Of a DNA stretch of 11,648 bases, positions 1 to 6,601 are shown in pieces. The stretch covers positions 1 to 11,648 of the forward strand of contig JALSIF010000263.1 in the NCBI GenBank assembly GCA_026981635.1, read 5' to 3'. This DNA comes from JALSIF01 sp026981635 [NCBI: bacterium] (lineage in GTDB: Bacteria; 4484-113; JALSIF01). The notes beneath the pieces were generated by a model. That model had not been told where the DNA came from, made no database searches, and saw nothing but the letters and a program-made list of their open reading frames with translations. The number at the start of each line of letters is the position of its first letter. Within the stretch, counting starts at the first letter, position 1. Both the position numbers and the translations under genes were made by a program.

Positions 1-294
1 CCCCTGGGCCATGAGCCGCTTGGCCTCCCGCTCCACCTGCCGGATCATGGCCTGGCGGAAGTCGGCCAGCTCCGCCCTCACCACCTCGTCAACCAGCTCC
101 ACCGCTTCCTGCCCCAGCCTCTGCCTCAGGGCGGCAAGTAGCACCGTGGGGTCCTCGGGGGGCCGTTCGGGCATCCTCACCGGACGAACAGGCTCTTCTC
201 CCGGCTGGTCGCTTAGGCCGGTAAGAGAGACCAGCCGGTCCTCTCTGACCTTGACCCGCTTGATGATTCGGACTTTCTCTCGCTGACTAGACAA
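1..294 (-). CDS. fliH: FliH, flagellar export apparatus regulator (N-terminal part, runs off left edge)
   Basis: The reading frame is open from a TTG codon at 294 to the window edge (98 residues). It begins MSSQREKVRIIKRVKV, a short basic start like many FliH proteins, followed by a proline- and acid-rich stretch and then a charged helical segment (about residues 60-98, rich in E, R, Q and L) like the FliH stalk. FliH binds the export ATPase FliI and inhibits it or delivers it to the flagellar type III export gate. The TTG start is chosen because a strong ribosome binding site, GGGAGGT (complement of 300-306), lies 5 bases before it. The gene overlaps the end of fliG by 8 bases, which suggests translational coupling. 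Identity rests mainly on position after fliG plus composition. The C-terminal FliI-binding domain is outside the window. Confidence 0.75.
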   Translation of the reverse strand, partial: MSSQREKVRIIKRVKVREDRLVSLTGLSDQPGEEPVRPVRMPERPPEDPTVLLAALRQRLGQEAVELVDEVVRAELADFRQAMIRQVEREAKRLMAQG

Positions 295-1300
295 ACTCTA
301 CCTCCCCACCACGGGCGATGATGATCTGACCTTCCTCCTCCAGCCTCCTGATGGTGGCCACGATCCGCTGCTGGGCGTCCTCCACATCCTTGAGCCTGAC
401 CGGACCCATGTACTCCATGTCCTCCTGCAGGGTCTGGGCGGCTCGCTGGCTCATGTTCTTGAAGATGCGGTTCTTTACATCGTCGCTTACCGCCTTGAGG
501 GCCAGGGCCAGGTCCTTCATGTCAATCTCCCGGAGCACCAGCTGGATGGAGCGGTCGTCCAGCAGGCGGATGTCCTCAAAGACGAACATCCGCTTCTTGA
601 CCTCCTCGGCCAGCTCCGGGTCCTGGTCCTCCAGGCTTTCCAGGATGAGCCGCTCGGTCCCCCGATCCACCCGGTTGAGCACCTCCACCAGCGCCTGGAT
701 GCCCCCCACCTGACTGAACTCGGTCTCCAGCAGAGTGGAGAGCTTCTTCTCCATCACCCGCTCCACCTCCCTCACCACATCAGGGCTGGTGCGGTCCATG
801 GTGGCGATGCGGCGGGCCACCTCCACCTGGGTCTCGGGCGGTAGTCCGGAGAGGATCTGGGAAGCCGATTCCGGCGGCAGGTAGGAAAGGATCAGGGCGA
901 TGGTTTGGGGGTGCTCGTTCTGGATGAAGGCCAGAAGCTGCTGGGGGTCGGTGCGCTTGAGGAAGTCAAAGGGGCTCACCTTGATAAAGGAGGAGAGCTT
1001 GCTGATGATCTCGTCCGCCTTGCCCGAGCCGAGCGCCCGCTCCAGCACATCCCGCGCATAGCCCACCCCGCCAAGGCTTATATAGCGCTGGGCAAGCAGC
1101 ATGTTGTAGAACTCCTCCAGCACCTCCTCCTGCAGCTCGGGCTCAATCTTCTGGAAGTTGGCGATCTCCAGGGTGATGGATTCGATCTCCTCCTCCGACA
1201 GGTGCTTTAGCACCTCAACCGAAAGCTGCTGGCCGAGGGCGATGAGCAGCACCGCCACCTTCTGGCGCCCGTTGAGATCACTTAGTGCTCTGCGCGGCAT
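287..1300 (-). CDS. fliG: FliG, flagellar motor switch protein
   Basis: This 337-residue protein has the usual FliG length and is collinear with the family. The N-terminal domain (about 1-100) binds the MS-ring protein FliF. The middle domain carries the conserved EHPQT motif at residues 129-133, which contacts FliM. The C-terminal domain starts near the MFVFED motif (238-243) and includes the charged torque helix (RSIQLVLREID, 250-260), which meets the MotA stator. FliG sits on the cytoplasmic face of the MS ring and converts ion flow into rotation. The ATG at 1300 has only a distant ribosome binding site (GGGAG about 14 bases upstream), but no better in-frame start exists and the N-terminus (LNGRQKVAVLLIALG) fits the family. 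It lies 55 bases after fliF and overlaps fliH. Confidence 0.97.
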   Translation of the reverse strand: MPRRALSDLNGRQKVAVLLIALGQQLSVEVLKHLSEEEIESITLEIANFQKIEPELQEEVLEEFYNMLLAQRYISLGGVGYARDVLERALGSGKADEIISKLSSFIKVSPFDFLKRTDPQQLLAFIQNEHPQTIALILSYLPPESASQILSGLPPETQVEVARRIATMDRTSPDVVREVERVMEKKLSTLLETEFSQVGGIQALVEVLNRVDRGTERLILESLEDQDPELAEEVKKRMFVFEDIRLLDDRSIQLVLREIDMKDLALALKAVSDDVKNRIFKNMSQRAAQTLQEDMEYMGPVRLKDVEDAQQRIVATIRRLEEEGQIIIARGGEVEFV

Positions 1301-1355
1301 CCTGCGACGGCTAACTCCCTTTACCTCCCATACCCGAGCTCACTGCTACCCTCTC

Positions 1356-2936
1356 CTAGTCCTCAAACAACCAGCTCCGCAGCACGCTGACAATATCCTC
1401 GGGCCGCTCCAAGATGAGGCGGCCGATCTCGCTTCTGAGCTTGCCTACCTTGGTCTCCTCCTCCTCTGGCACCTCCCGCAGGATGTACTCCTCCTCGGGG
1501 ATGTCCTTGCCGATGATCACGTCAATCTTGCCCCCCGGCACTGCCGCGGTGACCACCCGGGCCGCCGTCCTAAGCCGGGCCAGGAACATGGCCACCACCC
1601 CGGCCAGGGCGAGCAGCAGGGCCACCCACAAGGAGATGCGGGTGACGGTCTCAAAGGTTCTCGCCCGCCGCTCGGCCGCCACCTGGGCGGAGATGATCGG
1701 GCTGGGCTGGACCTTGAAGGGCTGCCCCACTACCGTGATCTGGTCTCCCCCCTCGGGGTTGAAGCCCACCGCCGAAGCCACCAGGTCCCGTACCACCTGG
1801 GCCTTGTTGTCGTCCCACTCCTCGGTGTTGACCACCACCGAGACCGACTTGCTGACGATCTTGCCCAGCGCCTCCTCAATCCGGCTGACCTCGCGGTTTA
1901 CCTCATACTCAATCTTGGTGCTCTCGCTCTCGGTGCCCAGGGCCTCCTGCCCACCGGTGGGCTGGGGCTCCTGGTAGCCGGGGATGTTGGTGGTGGTGCC
2001 GGGGACCCCTCCGGTGGGCTGGGCCTCGCCCAGTCCTCGCTGGCGGGTGCTCTCCAGCTTCTTGGGGATCCCCTCAGTTCCCACCACCGGAGCAAAGGTC
2101 TCGCTCTCGCGGGACTTCTTGTCAAAGTCCATCACCACCTCAACCTGGGCGGAGACGTTGCCCTGGCCGAAGATGGGCTCCAGAAGTCCCTTCAGTTTCT
2201 GCTGGTAGTAGAGCTCCACCTGCCGCTTGAGCTTGATCTGCTCGTTTGTGGCCACCGCCCCTCCCTCACTGTCACGGGGCCAGAGCAGGTTGGAATACTG
2301 GTCGGTGATGGTGATGTTTTCCGGGGTGAGGTAGGGGACCGAGTGCTCAATCAGGTGGACCAGGGCGTTTACCTGATTGGGGCCCAGGCTGGCGTTGGGC
2401 CTGAGGGTAAGTTGCACCGCCGCGGTGGAGGCCGATTCTCGCCCCAGGAAGGCGCTCTCCGGCGGAATGGTGACATTGACCGAGGCATCCACCACCTGCT
2501 CCAGCTGGCGGATGGTGCGAGTGAGCTCTCCCTCAATGGCGCGGATGCGCATCGCCTCAAGCTCGGGGCCGGTTATGCCAAGGCGAGCCTGTTCAAAGAC
2601 CTCATATCCCACTACTCCCCGCGCCGGCAGTCCCTCACTGGCCAGCTCCAATCTGAGCTCCGGGGCTCGGTCCCGGGGAACCAGAATGGTCCTGCCTCCC
2701 TCGGCCAGCCGGTAGCTCACCCCCTTCTTCTTGAGCTCCTTGGCGATGGCTCCGGCATCCTTGCTGTCCAGGTCGGTATAGAGGACCTCAACTTCCCCCG
2801 GGGCGGCGCCGATGAGGCTCTTGGGCAGGTAGAAGGCCATGACCACAAGCAGCCCCAGCCCGATCAAGAAGACCGCCTTGCCGAGGGGCTTCAGGCTTGC
2901 CCAGAACTCACCGATCCGCTTGCCGATCTCCTCCAT
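1356..2936 (-). CDS. fliF: FliF, flagellar MS-ring protein
   Basis: FliF is the inner-membrane protein that multimerises into the MS ring on which the flagellum is built. The 526-residue product has the expected layout: a first transmembrane helix (about 21-37, AVFLIGLGLLVVMAFYL), ring-building periplasmic domains with the family-like stretches VLYTDLDSKDAGAIAKELKKKG and SYRLAEGG, a Pro/Gly/Thr-rich linker near residues 290-330, a second transmembrane helix (about 434-455), and a cytoplasmic C-terminal tail ending ERPEDIVSVLRSWLFED, the segment that binds FliG. The ATG at 2936 follows a GGGAG ribosome binding site with about 6 bases of spacing. It lies between fliE and fliG in the canonical order. 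At 526 residues it is within the normal range for the family. Confidence 0.97.
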   Translation of the reverse strand: MEEIGKRIGEFWASLKPLGKAVFLIGLGLLVVMAFYLPKSLIGAAPGEVEVLYTDLDSKDAGAIAKELKKKGVSYRLAEGGRTILVPRDRAPELRLELASEGLPARGVVGYEVFEQARLGITGPELEAMRIRAIEGELTRTIRQLEQVVDASVNVTIPPESAFLGRESASTAAVQLTLRPNASLGPNQVNALVHLIEHSVPYLTPENITITDQYSNLLWPRDSEGGAVATNEQIKLKRQVELYYQQKLKGLLEPIFGQGNVSAQVEVVMDFDKKSRESETFAPVVGTEGIPKKLESTRQRGLGEAQPTGGVPGTTTNIPGYQEPQPTGGQEALGTESESTKIEYEVNREVSRIEEALGKIVSKSVSVVVNTEEWDDNKAQVVRDLVASAVGFNPEGGDQITVVGQPFKVQPSPIISAQVAAERRARTFETVTRISLWVALLLALAGVVAMFLARLRTAARVVTAAVPGGKIDVIIGKDIPEEEYILREVPEEEETKVGKLRSEIGRLILERPEDIVSVLRSWLFED

Positions 2937-2990
2937 ACCACGCTCCCTCTAGGGAGGATTTCCTCCCCCTGACAGCCCTGCCTGGGCCGA

Positions 2991-3314
2991 TCAGATGGGC
3001 ATGCGGGCGAGCTCCTGGTAGGCCTCCACCACCCGGTTTCTCACCTCCACTGCAAGGTTCAGGGCCAGCTCGGCCCGGGTGATGGCCATCACCACCTCCT
3101 CAAGCTCAACCGGCTCGCCAGCGGCGTAGGCCCGGGTGAGGGTGTCGGCCCTCTGCTGGAGCTCCTCCAGCTGCTCAATCTTTTTCACCAGAAGCTCACC
3201 AAAGCTCTGCCCCTCGCTTCGCTCCTCCCTGAGCGGAGCGGGCCTGCCCAGCCCTCCGAACCTCCCCTTGCTGGCCTCCCCTGTGAGGCCGCCGATAAAA
3301 AGCTCACTTCCCAT
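2991..3314 (-). CDS. fliE: FliE, flagellar hook-basal body adaptor protein
   Basis: FliE is a small export-apparatus and rod protein that joins the MS ring to the proximal rod. The product is 107 residues. Its C-terminal half is diagnostic: AITRAELALNLAVEVRNRVVEAYQELARMPI matches the FliE ending, in which the helix carrying VRN and YQE is followed by MPI. The N-terminal third is Gly-rich and variable, as usual. I chose the ATG at 3314 because GGGGTG lies about 7 bases upstream; an in-frame GTG at 3320 would add two residues and cannot be excluded. The start follows the flgC stop by 27 bases, and fliF follows after a gap of 54 bases that contains two short palindromes. Confidence 0.93.
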   Translation of the reverse strand: MGSELFIGGLTGEASKGRFGGLGRPAPLREERSEGQSFGELLVKKIEQLEELQQRADTLTRAYAAGEPVELEEVVMAITRAELALNLAVEVRNRVVEAYQELARMPI

Positions 3315-3341
3315 CCTCACTCACCCCATAGCAGAGGCTTG

Positions 3342-3749
3342 CTACCTGGCCAGCAGACCGATGGTCCGCTGGGCGATGGACTTGGCCGTCTCCAGTACGG
3401 TGGCGTTGGCCTCCCAGGCGCGCTGGGCGGCGATCAGGTCCACCAGCTCCATCACCACATTCACATTGGGATACTCCACATACCCATCGGGCCGCGCGTC
3501 GGGGTGGCCCGGGTCGTAGACCAGCCGGGGCGGGGTGGGGTCGCGCTCAATGGAGGCGATCTCCACCCCCCTTACCTCCCTGCCCTCCACCTTGGCCCGC
3601 ATGATGACCAGTTGCCGGCGGAAGGGCCCCCCCTCCGGTGTGCGGGTGGTGTTGGCGTTGGCGATGTTTCCGCTGATTACGTCCATCCACAGGCGGTTGG
3701 CGGTAAGCCCACTGCCGGCGATGGAAATAAGCTCTCCTATGGTCCCCAC
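3342..3749 (-). CDS. flgC: FlgC, flagellar proximal rod protein
   Basis: FlgC is a proximal rod subunit secreted through the flagellar export gate. The 135-residue product has the rod/hook family N-terminal motif (LTANRLWMDVISGNIANANTTRTPEGGPFRR, about residues 15-45) and the C-terminal heptad helix (VNVVMELVDLIAAQRAWEANATVLETAKSIAQRTIGLL), both needed for rod packing. The start is GTG at 3749: an in-frame TGA lies three codons upstream and the next ATG would remove the conserved N-terminal helix, so GTG is the only reasonable start. An AAGGGGTG ribosome binding site lies about 10 bases upstream. It sits between flgB (83-base gap) and fliE, the usual order. The small size, near 135 residues, is typical of the family. 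Confidence 0.97.
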   Translation of the reverse strand: MGTIGELISIAGSGLTANRLWMDVISGNIANANTTRTPEGGPFRRQLVIMRAKVEGREVRGVEIASIERDPTPPRLVYDPGHPDARPDGYVEYPNVNVVMELVDLIAAQRAWEANATVLETAKSIAQRTIGLLAR

Positions 3750-3832
3750 GTCCGATCACACCCCTTCCACTTTTTTGCCTTTCTGGTCGGAAGCGTCCAT
3801 CATTCTTCCATCACCCATGACCTGCCGGCCGG

Positions 3833-4216
3833 TTAGACCGATCTTCCTCTAATCACCAGCCGGTAGAGCCCGATGCGTTTTTCGGCCATTGAATGCAGTG
3901 CCTCTATGGCGATGGCATTTTCGGCATGGGCCGCCATCTCAAGATCAATGTCCACCCCACTCTGGTCGTTTCGGTAGCGGGCAGGCAGGACAAGCTCCAC
4001 CGGCTCAAGCCTCTCCAGGCGGGAGATCCTTTCCTCTTTGCTCCCCTCTCCGGTCATGATCTCCCTGAGCTTGCCCTCAAAGGCCACATCCCGCCTGCGA
4101 TAGCGGGGAGTGTTGGCGTTGGCAATGTTTGCAGCGATCATCTTTTGGCGCCTCAGCCGCCCCTTCAGGGAGGCCTCAATAACCGCTAGGGTTAGATCAG
4201 AGCCCAGAACGTCCAT
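3833..4216 (-). CDS. flgB: FlgB, flagellar proximal rod protein
   Basis: FlgB is the most proximal rod subunit. The 127-residue product carries the family signature near the N-terminus (LRRQKMIAANIANANTPRYRRRDVAFEGKLREI, about residues 22-54) and the C-terminal segment GVDIDLEMAAHAENAIAIEALHSMAEKRIGLYRLVIRG, which matches the DLE...A.N...Y.......K...LR pattern of FlgB. The ATG at 4216 is chosen because its first base is the last base of the upstream HDOD stop codon (TGATG) and a GGAGG ribosome binding site lies 7 bases before it; a GTG one codon earlier is possible. The overlap implies translational coupling with the HDOD gene. Confidence 0.96.
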   Translation of the reverse strand: MDVLGSDLTLAVIEASLKGRLRRQKMIAANIANANTPRYRRRDVAFEGKLREIMTGEGSKEERISRLERLEPVELVLPARYRNDQSGVDIDLEMAAHAENAIAIEALHSMAEKRIGLYRLVIRGRSV

Positions 4217-5109
4217 CACGCCGCCTCCATCACCGCCAGCTCCTCCAGGTCGGAAAGACTAGCCTGCAACCTATCCAGTAGATCGGAGAGATAGCCCTCG
4301 TCTTTACCAATAAGCTCCAGCACCCCGGGGTCAAGGCCGCCGCTGGTTCCGTCCACCGCCATGCCGATGCCCAGGGCCAGGGAGGCGTGGTTGGCCAGGT
4401 GGACCACCGCCGCCATCAGACGAAACTCCTCCGGTGCCTCCAGCGGCCGGTAGAGGTGGAGGATGGCCTGGGAAAAGACCTCGGGCAGGTTCCACTGCTC
4501 CACCACCTTGGCCCCCAGCTCGGCGTGGTCAAAGCCCAGCACCTCCCGCTCCGCCTCGGCGAAGGTCTTGCCATCCTCCACCACCTTGGTGTAGATCTGC
4601 TCAAAGGCCTCAATCACATAGGTCTCCAGCACCGTCTTGCCGATGTCGTGGAGCAGACCGCAGACGAAGGCCTCCTCCGGGTCTAGCCGCCTGATGTCAC
4701 TGGCCACCGTGCGCGCCGCCACCCCGGTGGCCAGGGCGTGGCGCCACAGATCCCCTCGCTTCATCCCGTAGCCCGGAGTGGGCTTGTCGTAATAGTCATA
4801 GAGAGCGATGGCGTAGATCAGCCCCTTGAGGGTCCTCAGCCCCAGAAGAACGATGGCGTCCATCACCGTGCTGATGCGGCGGGGAAAGCCATAGAAGGCC
4901 GAGTTGGCAAGTTTCAGGATGCGGGCGGTGAGTGCCTGGTCGGTGCTTAGCACCTTGGCCAGCTCACGGATCTCCACCTCCGGGTCCTGGATCATGGGCA
5001 CCACCCGGTGCACCACACCGGGCAGGGGAGGGAGTTCCTTGACCTTGGCAAGGATCTCCTCCATGGTGGGCAGCTCCTGGTCCTTCCTCCTCTCGTCATC
5101 CCCAGCCAT
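4216..5109 (-). CDS. HDOD-domain signalling protein, first gene of the flagellar operon
   Basis: This 297-residue protein is almost entirely an HDOD domain, a relative of HD phosphohydrolases used in bacterial signalling. The opening LPPLPGVVHRVVPMIQDPEVEIRELAKVLSTDQALTARILKLANSAFYG (about 26-74) is the classic HDOD N-terminus. The block VCGLLHDIGKTVLETY (about 149-164) keeps a histidine-aspartate pair (H154, D155), and HAELG follows further on. Many HDOD proteins have lost catalysis, and whether this one hydrolyses anything (for example a cyclic dinucleotide) cannot be told. There are no membrane segments and no second output domain. The ATG at 5109 has an excellent ribosome binding site (AGGAGG, 5 bases) inside a short leader from the promoter at 5136-5164. 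Its stop overlaps the flgB start, so it is the first gene of the basal-body operon and is probably linked to flagellar control. Confidence 0.9.
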   Translation of the reverse strand: MAGDDERRKDQELPTMEEILAKVKELPPLPGVVHRVVPMIQDPEVEIRELAKVLSTDQALTARILKLANSAFYGFPRRISTVMDAIVLLGLRTLKGLIYAIALYDYYDKPTPGYGMKRGDLWRHALATGVAARTVASDIRRLDPEEAFVCGLLHDIGKTVLETYVIEAFEQIYTKVVEDGKTFAEAEREVLGFDHAELGAKVVEQWNLPEVFSQAILHLYRPLEAPEEFRLMAAVVHLANHASLALGIGMAVDGTSGGLDPGVLELIGKDEGYLSDLLDRLQASLSDLEELAVMEAA

Positions 5110-5135
5110 AGCTTCCTCCTGATCTCTGGTGTGAA

Positions 5136-5164
5136 ATTCTACCGTCTAATATCCCGTATAGTCA
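5136..5164 (-). promoter_or_regulatory. Predicted vegetative-type promoter of the HDOD-flagellar operon
   Basis: On the minus strand TAGAAT (5141 to 5136) forms a -10 box and TGACTA (5164 to 5159) a weak -35 box, with a 17-base spacer. Transcription would begin about 8 bases downstream, near 5127, giving a leader of about 18 bases that contains the AGGAGG ribosome binding site of the HDOD gene. The same TAGAAT hexamer recurs at other starts in this window. I see no sigma-28 or sigma-54 consensus. An AT-rich (ATA)n tract lies directly upstream of the -35 box. Confidence 0.55.
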
Positions 5165-5170
5165 TTATTC

Positions 5171-5186
5171 ATAATAATAATAATAA
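5171..5186. repeat. (ATA)n trinucleotide tract upstream of the flagellar promoter
   Basis: Five ATA units plus one A occupy this stretch, immediately upstream of the predicted -35 box. With ATTATT at 5164-5169 and AATAAT at 5173-5178 it also makes a perfect inverted repeat with a 3-base loop. It could act as an UP-like element or be length-variable, but neither is shown. Confidence 0.8.
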
Positions 5187-5256
5187 ACAACTAACACAGA
5201 AGAATTAGCCTTCCTATCAGATGCAGTTCAGTCACTTATCTGTCCATTCCTTGCAA

Positions 5257-5278
5257 CTGAGACGCCTAAGCGTCTTAG
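5257..5278. repeat. Inverted repeat, 9-bp stem with 4-base loop
   Basis: CTGAGACGC (5257-5265) pairs with GCGTCTTAG (5270-5278) around the loop CTAA, with one G-T wobble. No T-run follows on either strand, so it does not look like an intrinsic terminator. It could be a protein-binding site or part of a longer structured RNA. Confidence 0.6.
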
Positions 5279-5481
5279 AAGCCCCAGACCCAGTCCGGCA
5301 AGGCCGTCCGGGAGGCGCCCCTAATCTTAGGGCTAGAAGCAGCTCCGTCAAGTGCTGATAAGGGTTCCCAGCGAGTTGTCCACAACAGTCCACCGCCTCA
5401 GTGCCCACCAGAGCGCAAGGAAAAATCTAAAAATCTTTTTCACTAACATAACCAAACAGGGACTAACAGCTTATCCCCCTC

Positions 5482-6525
5482 TCAGACCGAGGTCTCCTCC
5501 AGCAGGCGGGGAAGATCGCTGAGCAGGCCGGAGCGGTGGAGGAGGTCCCTAACCTCCTCACGGCTCAGGGGCTCCTGCTCCAGGGTGGAGTAGGCCCGGA
5601 GGGGCCGGTTGGCCACCGGGGCGAAGGGGTCAATTACGAAGTAGTCGTCAAACTCCTCCGCCACCAGCGACTCCTCGGGGCTCATCAGCTCCTCGTGGAG
5701 CTTCTCCCCCGGCCTTACTCCGATAGTCTCAATCTCAATCTGGCTGGGGCTAAAGCCAAAGACCGGGGCAAGCTCCTCAACCAGCACCTCCAGAAGGTCG
5801 GCGATCCTAACCACCGGCATCTTGAGCACATAGATCCGACCGCCCTCGCCCAGTCCCCCTGCCGCCAGCACCAGCTCGGCCGCCTCCCCCAGGGTCATGA
5901 AGAAGCGGCGCATCTCCGGGTGGGTGAGGGTGACTGGCCCCCCCTTCCTGATCTGGCGAACGATGGTGGGGATGACCGAGCCGCGGCTGGCCAGCACGTT
6001 GCCGAAGCGCACCACGGTAAAGGTGGTCTTGCGGCTCCCCTTCCACCGCTCGGCGCTGACCACCAGTCGCTCTGCCAGCAGCTTGGTGGCCCCCATGGTG
6101 TTTCGGGGGCTGACCGCCTTGTCGGTGGAGACCGCCACCACCCGCTCGGCCTCCGCCTGGAGGGCCGCCTCCACCAGGTTCTGGGTACCGATGACGTTGG
6201 TCTTTACCGCCTCAAAGGGGTTGTACTCACAGGCGGTGACATGCTTGAGGGCGGCGCAGTGGAAGACCACCTCCACCCCCTCCATGGCCCGCATCAGCCG
6301 CTCCCGGTCGCGGATGTCGCCGATGAGCAGCCTGACCCGCTCATACAGCCCCTGTTCCCTGAGCTCCTCAGCTAGGAGGTGCTGGGCAAACTCGTTGCGG
6401 GAGAAGACCCGACACACCCTGGCCCCCGAGGCCAGCACCCGCCAGAGGAGCTCCCGGCCGATGGAGCCGGTGCCGCCGGTGATGAGCACCGTCCGGCCGG
6501 TGAGGTAGCCTAGGGAATACTCCAT
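5482..6525 (-). CDS. UDP-sugar 4,6-dehydratase-like short-chain dehydrogenase (CapD/PglF-like core, soluble)
   Basis: This 347-residue enzyme is an extended SDR of the polysaccharide-biosynthesis family, which removes water from UDP-GlcNAc-type sugars to give 4-keto-6-deoxy sugars. The nucleotide-binding motif TGGTGSIG is at residues 16-23, FHCAALKHV near 88-96, and the active-site block STDKAVSPRNTMGATK at 133-148 supplies T134, D135, K136, M144 and K148. VRPGEKLHEEL follows near residue 280 and is typical of the family. Methionine replaces the usual SDR tyrosine, as known for the large membrane dehydratases of the PglF/WbpM type, yet here the N-terminal membrane region is absent. The start at 6525 is chosen because TAGACT lies 7 bases upstream, as in its neighbours; the open frame extends to 6621 but would overlap the divergent gene. 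It may feed flagellin or surface glycosylation (inference). Confidence 0.87.
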   Translation of the reverse strand: MEYSLGYLTGRTVLITGGTGSIGRELLWRVLASGARVCRVFSRNEFAQHLLAEELREQGLYERVRLLIGDIRDRERLMRAMEGVEVVFHCAALKHVTACEYNPFEAVKTNVIGTQNLVEAALQAEAERVVAVSTDKAVSPRNTMGATKLLAERLVVSAERWKGSRKTTFTVVRFGNVLASRGSVIPTIVRQIRKGGPVTLTHPEMRRFFMTLGEAAELVLAAGGLGEGGRIYVLKMPVVRIADLLEVLVEELAPVFGFSPSQIEIETIGVRPGEKLHEELMSPEESLVAEEFDDYFVIDPFAPVANRPLRAYSTLEQEPLSREEVRDLLHRSGLLSDLPRLLEETSV

Positions 6526-6532
6526 CACGATA

Positions 6533-6538
6533 AGTCTA
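6533..6538 (-). promoter_or_regulatory. Predicted -10 box (TAGACT) for leaderless transcription of the SDR gene
   Basis: On the minus strand TAGACT ends 7 bases before the ATG at 6525, so the expected transcription start falls on the start codon. No close ribosome binding site is present; the nearest GGAG is about 17 bases away. No recognisable -35 box. This is the weakest hexamer match of the five start-proximal cases. Confidence 0.4.
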
Positions 6539-6585
6539 TCGGCTCCCTCGCTCGCCGGTTGACCCTCCGCCGGCCTGGGGCTCGT

Positions 6586-6594
6586 TGCTAGAAT
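6586..6594 (+). promoter_or_regulatory. Predicted extended -10 box (TGC-TAGAAT) for leaderless transcription of the amidase gene
   Basis: TAGAAT (6589-6594), preceded by TGC, is an extended -10 element. Seven bases (6595-6601) separate it from a GTG at 6602, placing the expected transcription start on that GTG. TTGACC at 6559-6564 is 24 bases upstream of the hexamer, too far for a normal -35 spacing. The same GCTAGAATGCC string recurs at 11439-11449 before another start. Confidence 0.55.
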
Positions 6595-6601
6595 GCCGCC
6601 G

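Larger units (their letters stand above)
5110..5481. other. 372-base intergenic region with promoter, AT tract and inverted repeats
   Basis: No credible gene is seen. Besides the promoter at 5136-5164, the region holds: an (ATA)n tract (5171-5186) forming an inverted repeat with ATTATT at 5164; a hairpin with a 9-bp stem and one G-T pair (5257-5265 with 5270-5278); a CCCTAA/TTAGGG inverted repeat (5319-5332); GTTGT/ACAAC around TTGTCCACA (5375-5386), which resembles the DnaA box of high-GC bacteria; a tandem 8-mer AAAAATCT twice followed by TTTT (5421-5440); and three copies of ACTAACA (5190, 5442, 5462). It is clearly less GC-rich than its flanks. It lies between the SDR gene and the flagellar operon, both transcribed leftward, so it could hold the SDR transcript end as well. 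No classical GC stem plus T-run terminator was found. Confidence 0.6.

Noticed and set aside
1158-2972. A 604-codon open frame on the plus strand, opposite fliF
   Set aside because: It lies fully antisense to a clear fliF and fliG and is low-complexity in Leu, Gly, His and Asp, as expected from the complement of GC-rich codons.
2937-2990. Short palindromes between fliE and fliF (TCCCT/AGGGA and GGAGGA/TCCTCC)
   Set aside because: They overlap the fliF ribosome binding site area and arise easily from purine- or pyrimidine-rich sequence; no functional claim is justified.
5421-5440. Tandem AAAAATCT followed by TTTT as an intrinsic terminator for the SDR gene
   Set aside because: There is no GC-rich stem on either side; the AT-only inverted repeat is too weak to call a terminator.
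5536-6375. A 279-codon plus-strand frame opposite the SDR gene
   Set aside because: The SDR frame has all family motifs; this is its complement with no recognisable domain or start signal.
6559-6564. TTGACC as a -35 box for the amidase gene
   Set aside because: It is 24 bases from the TAGAAT box, well beyond the usual 16-18; the box appears to work as an extended -10.
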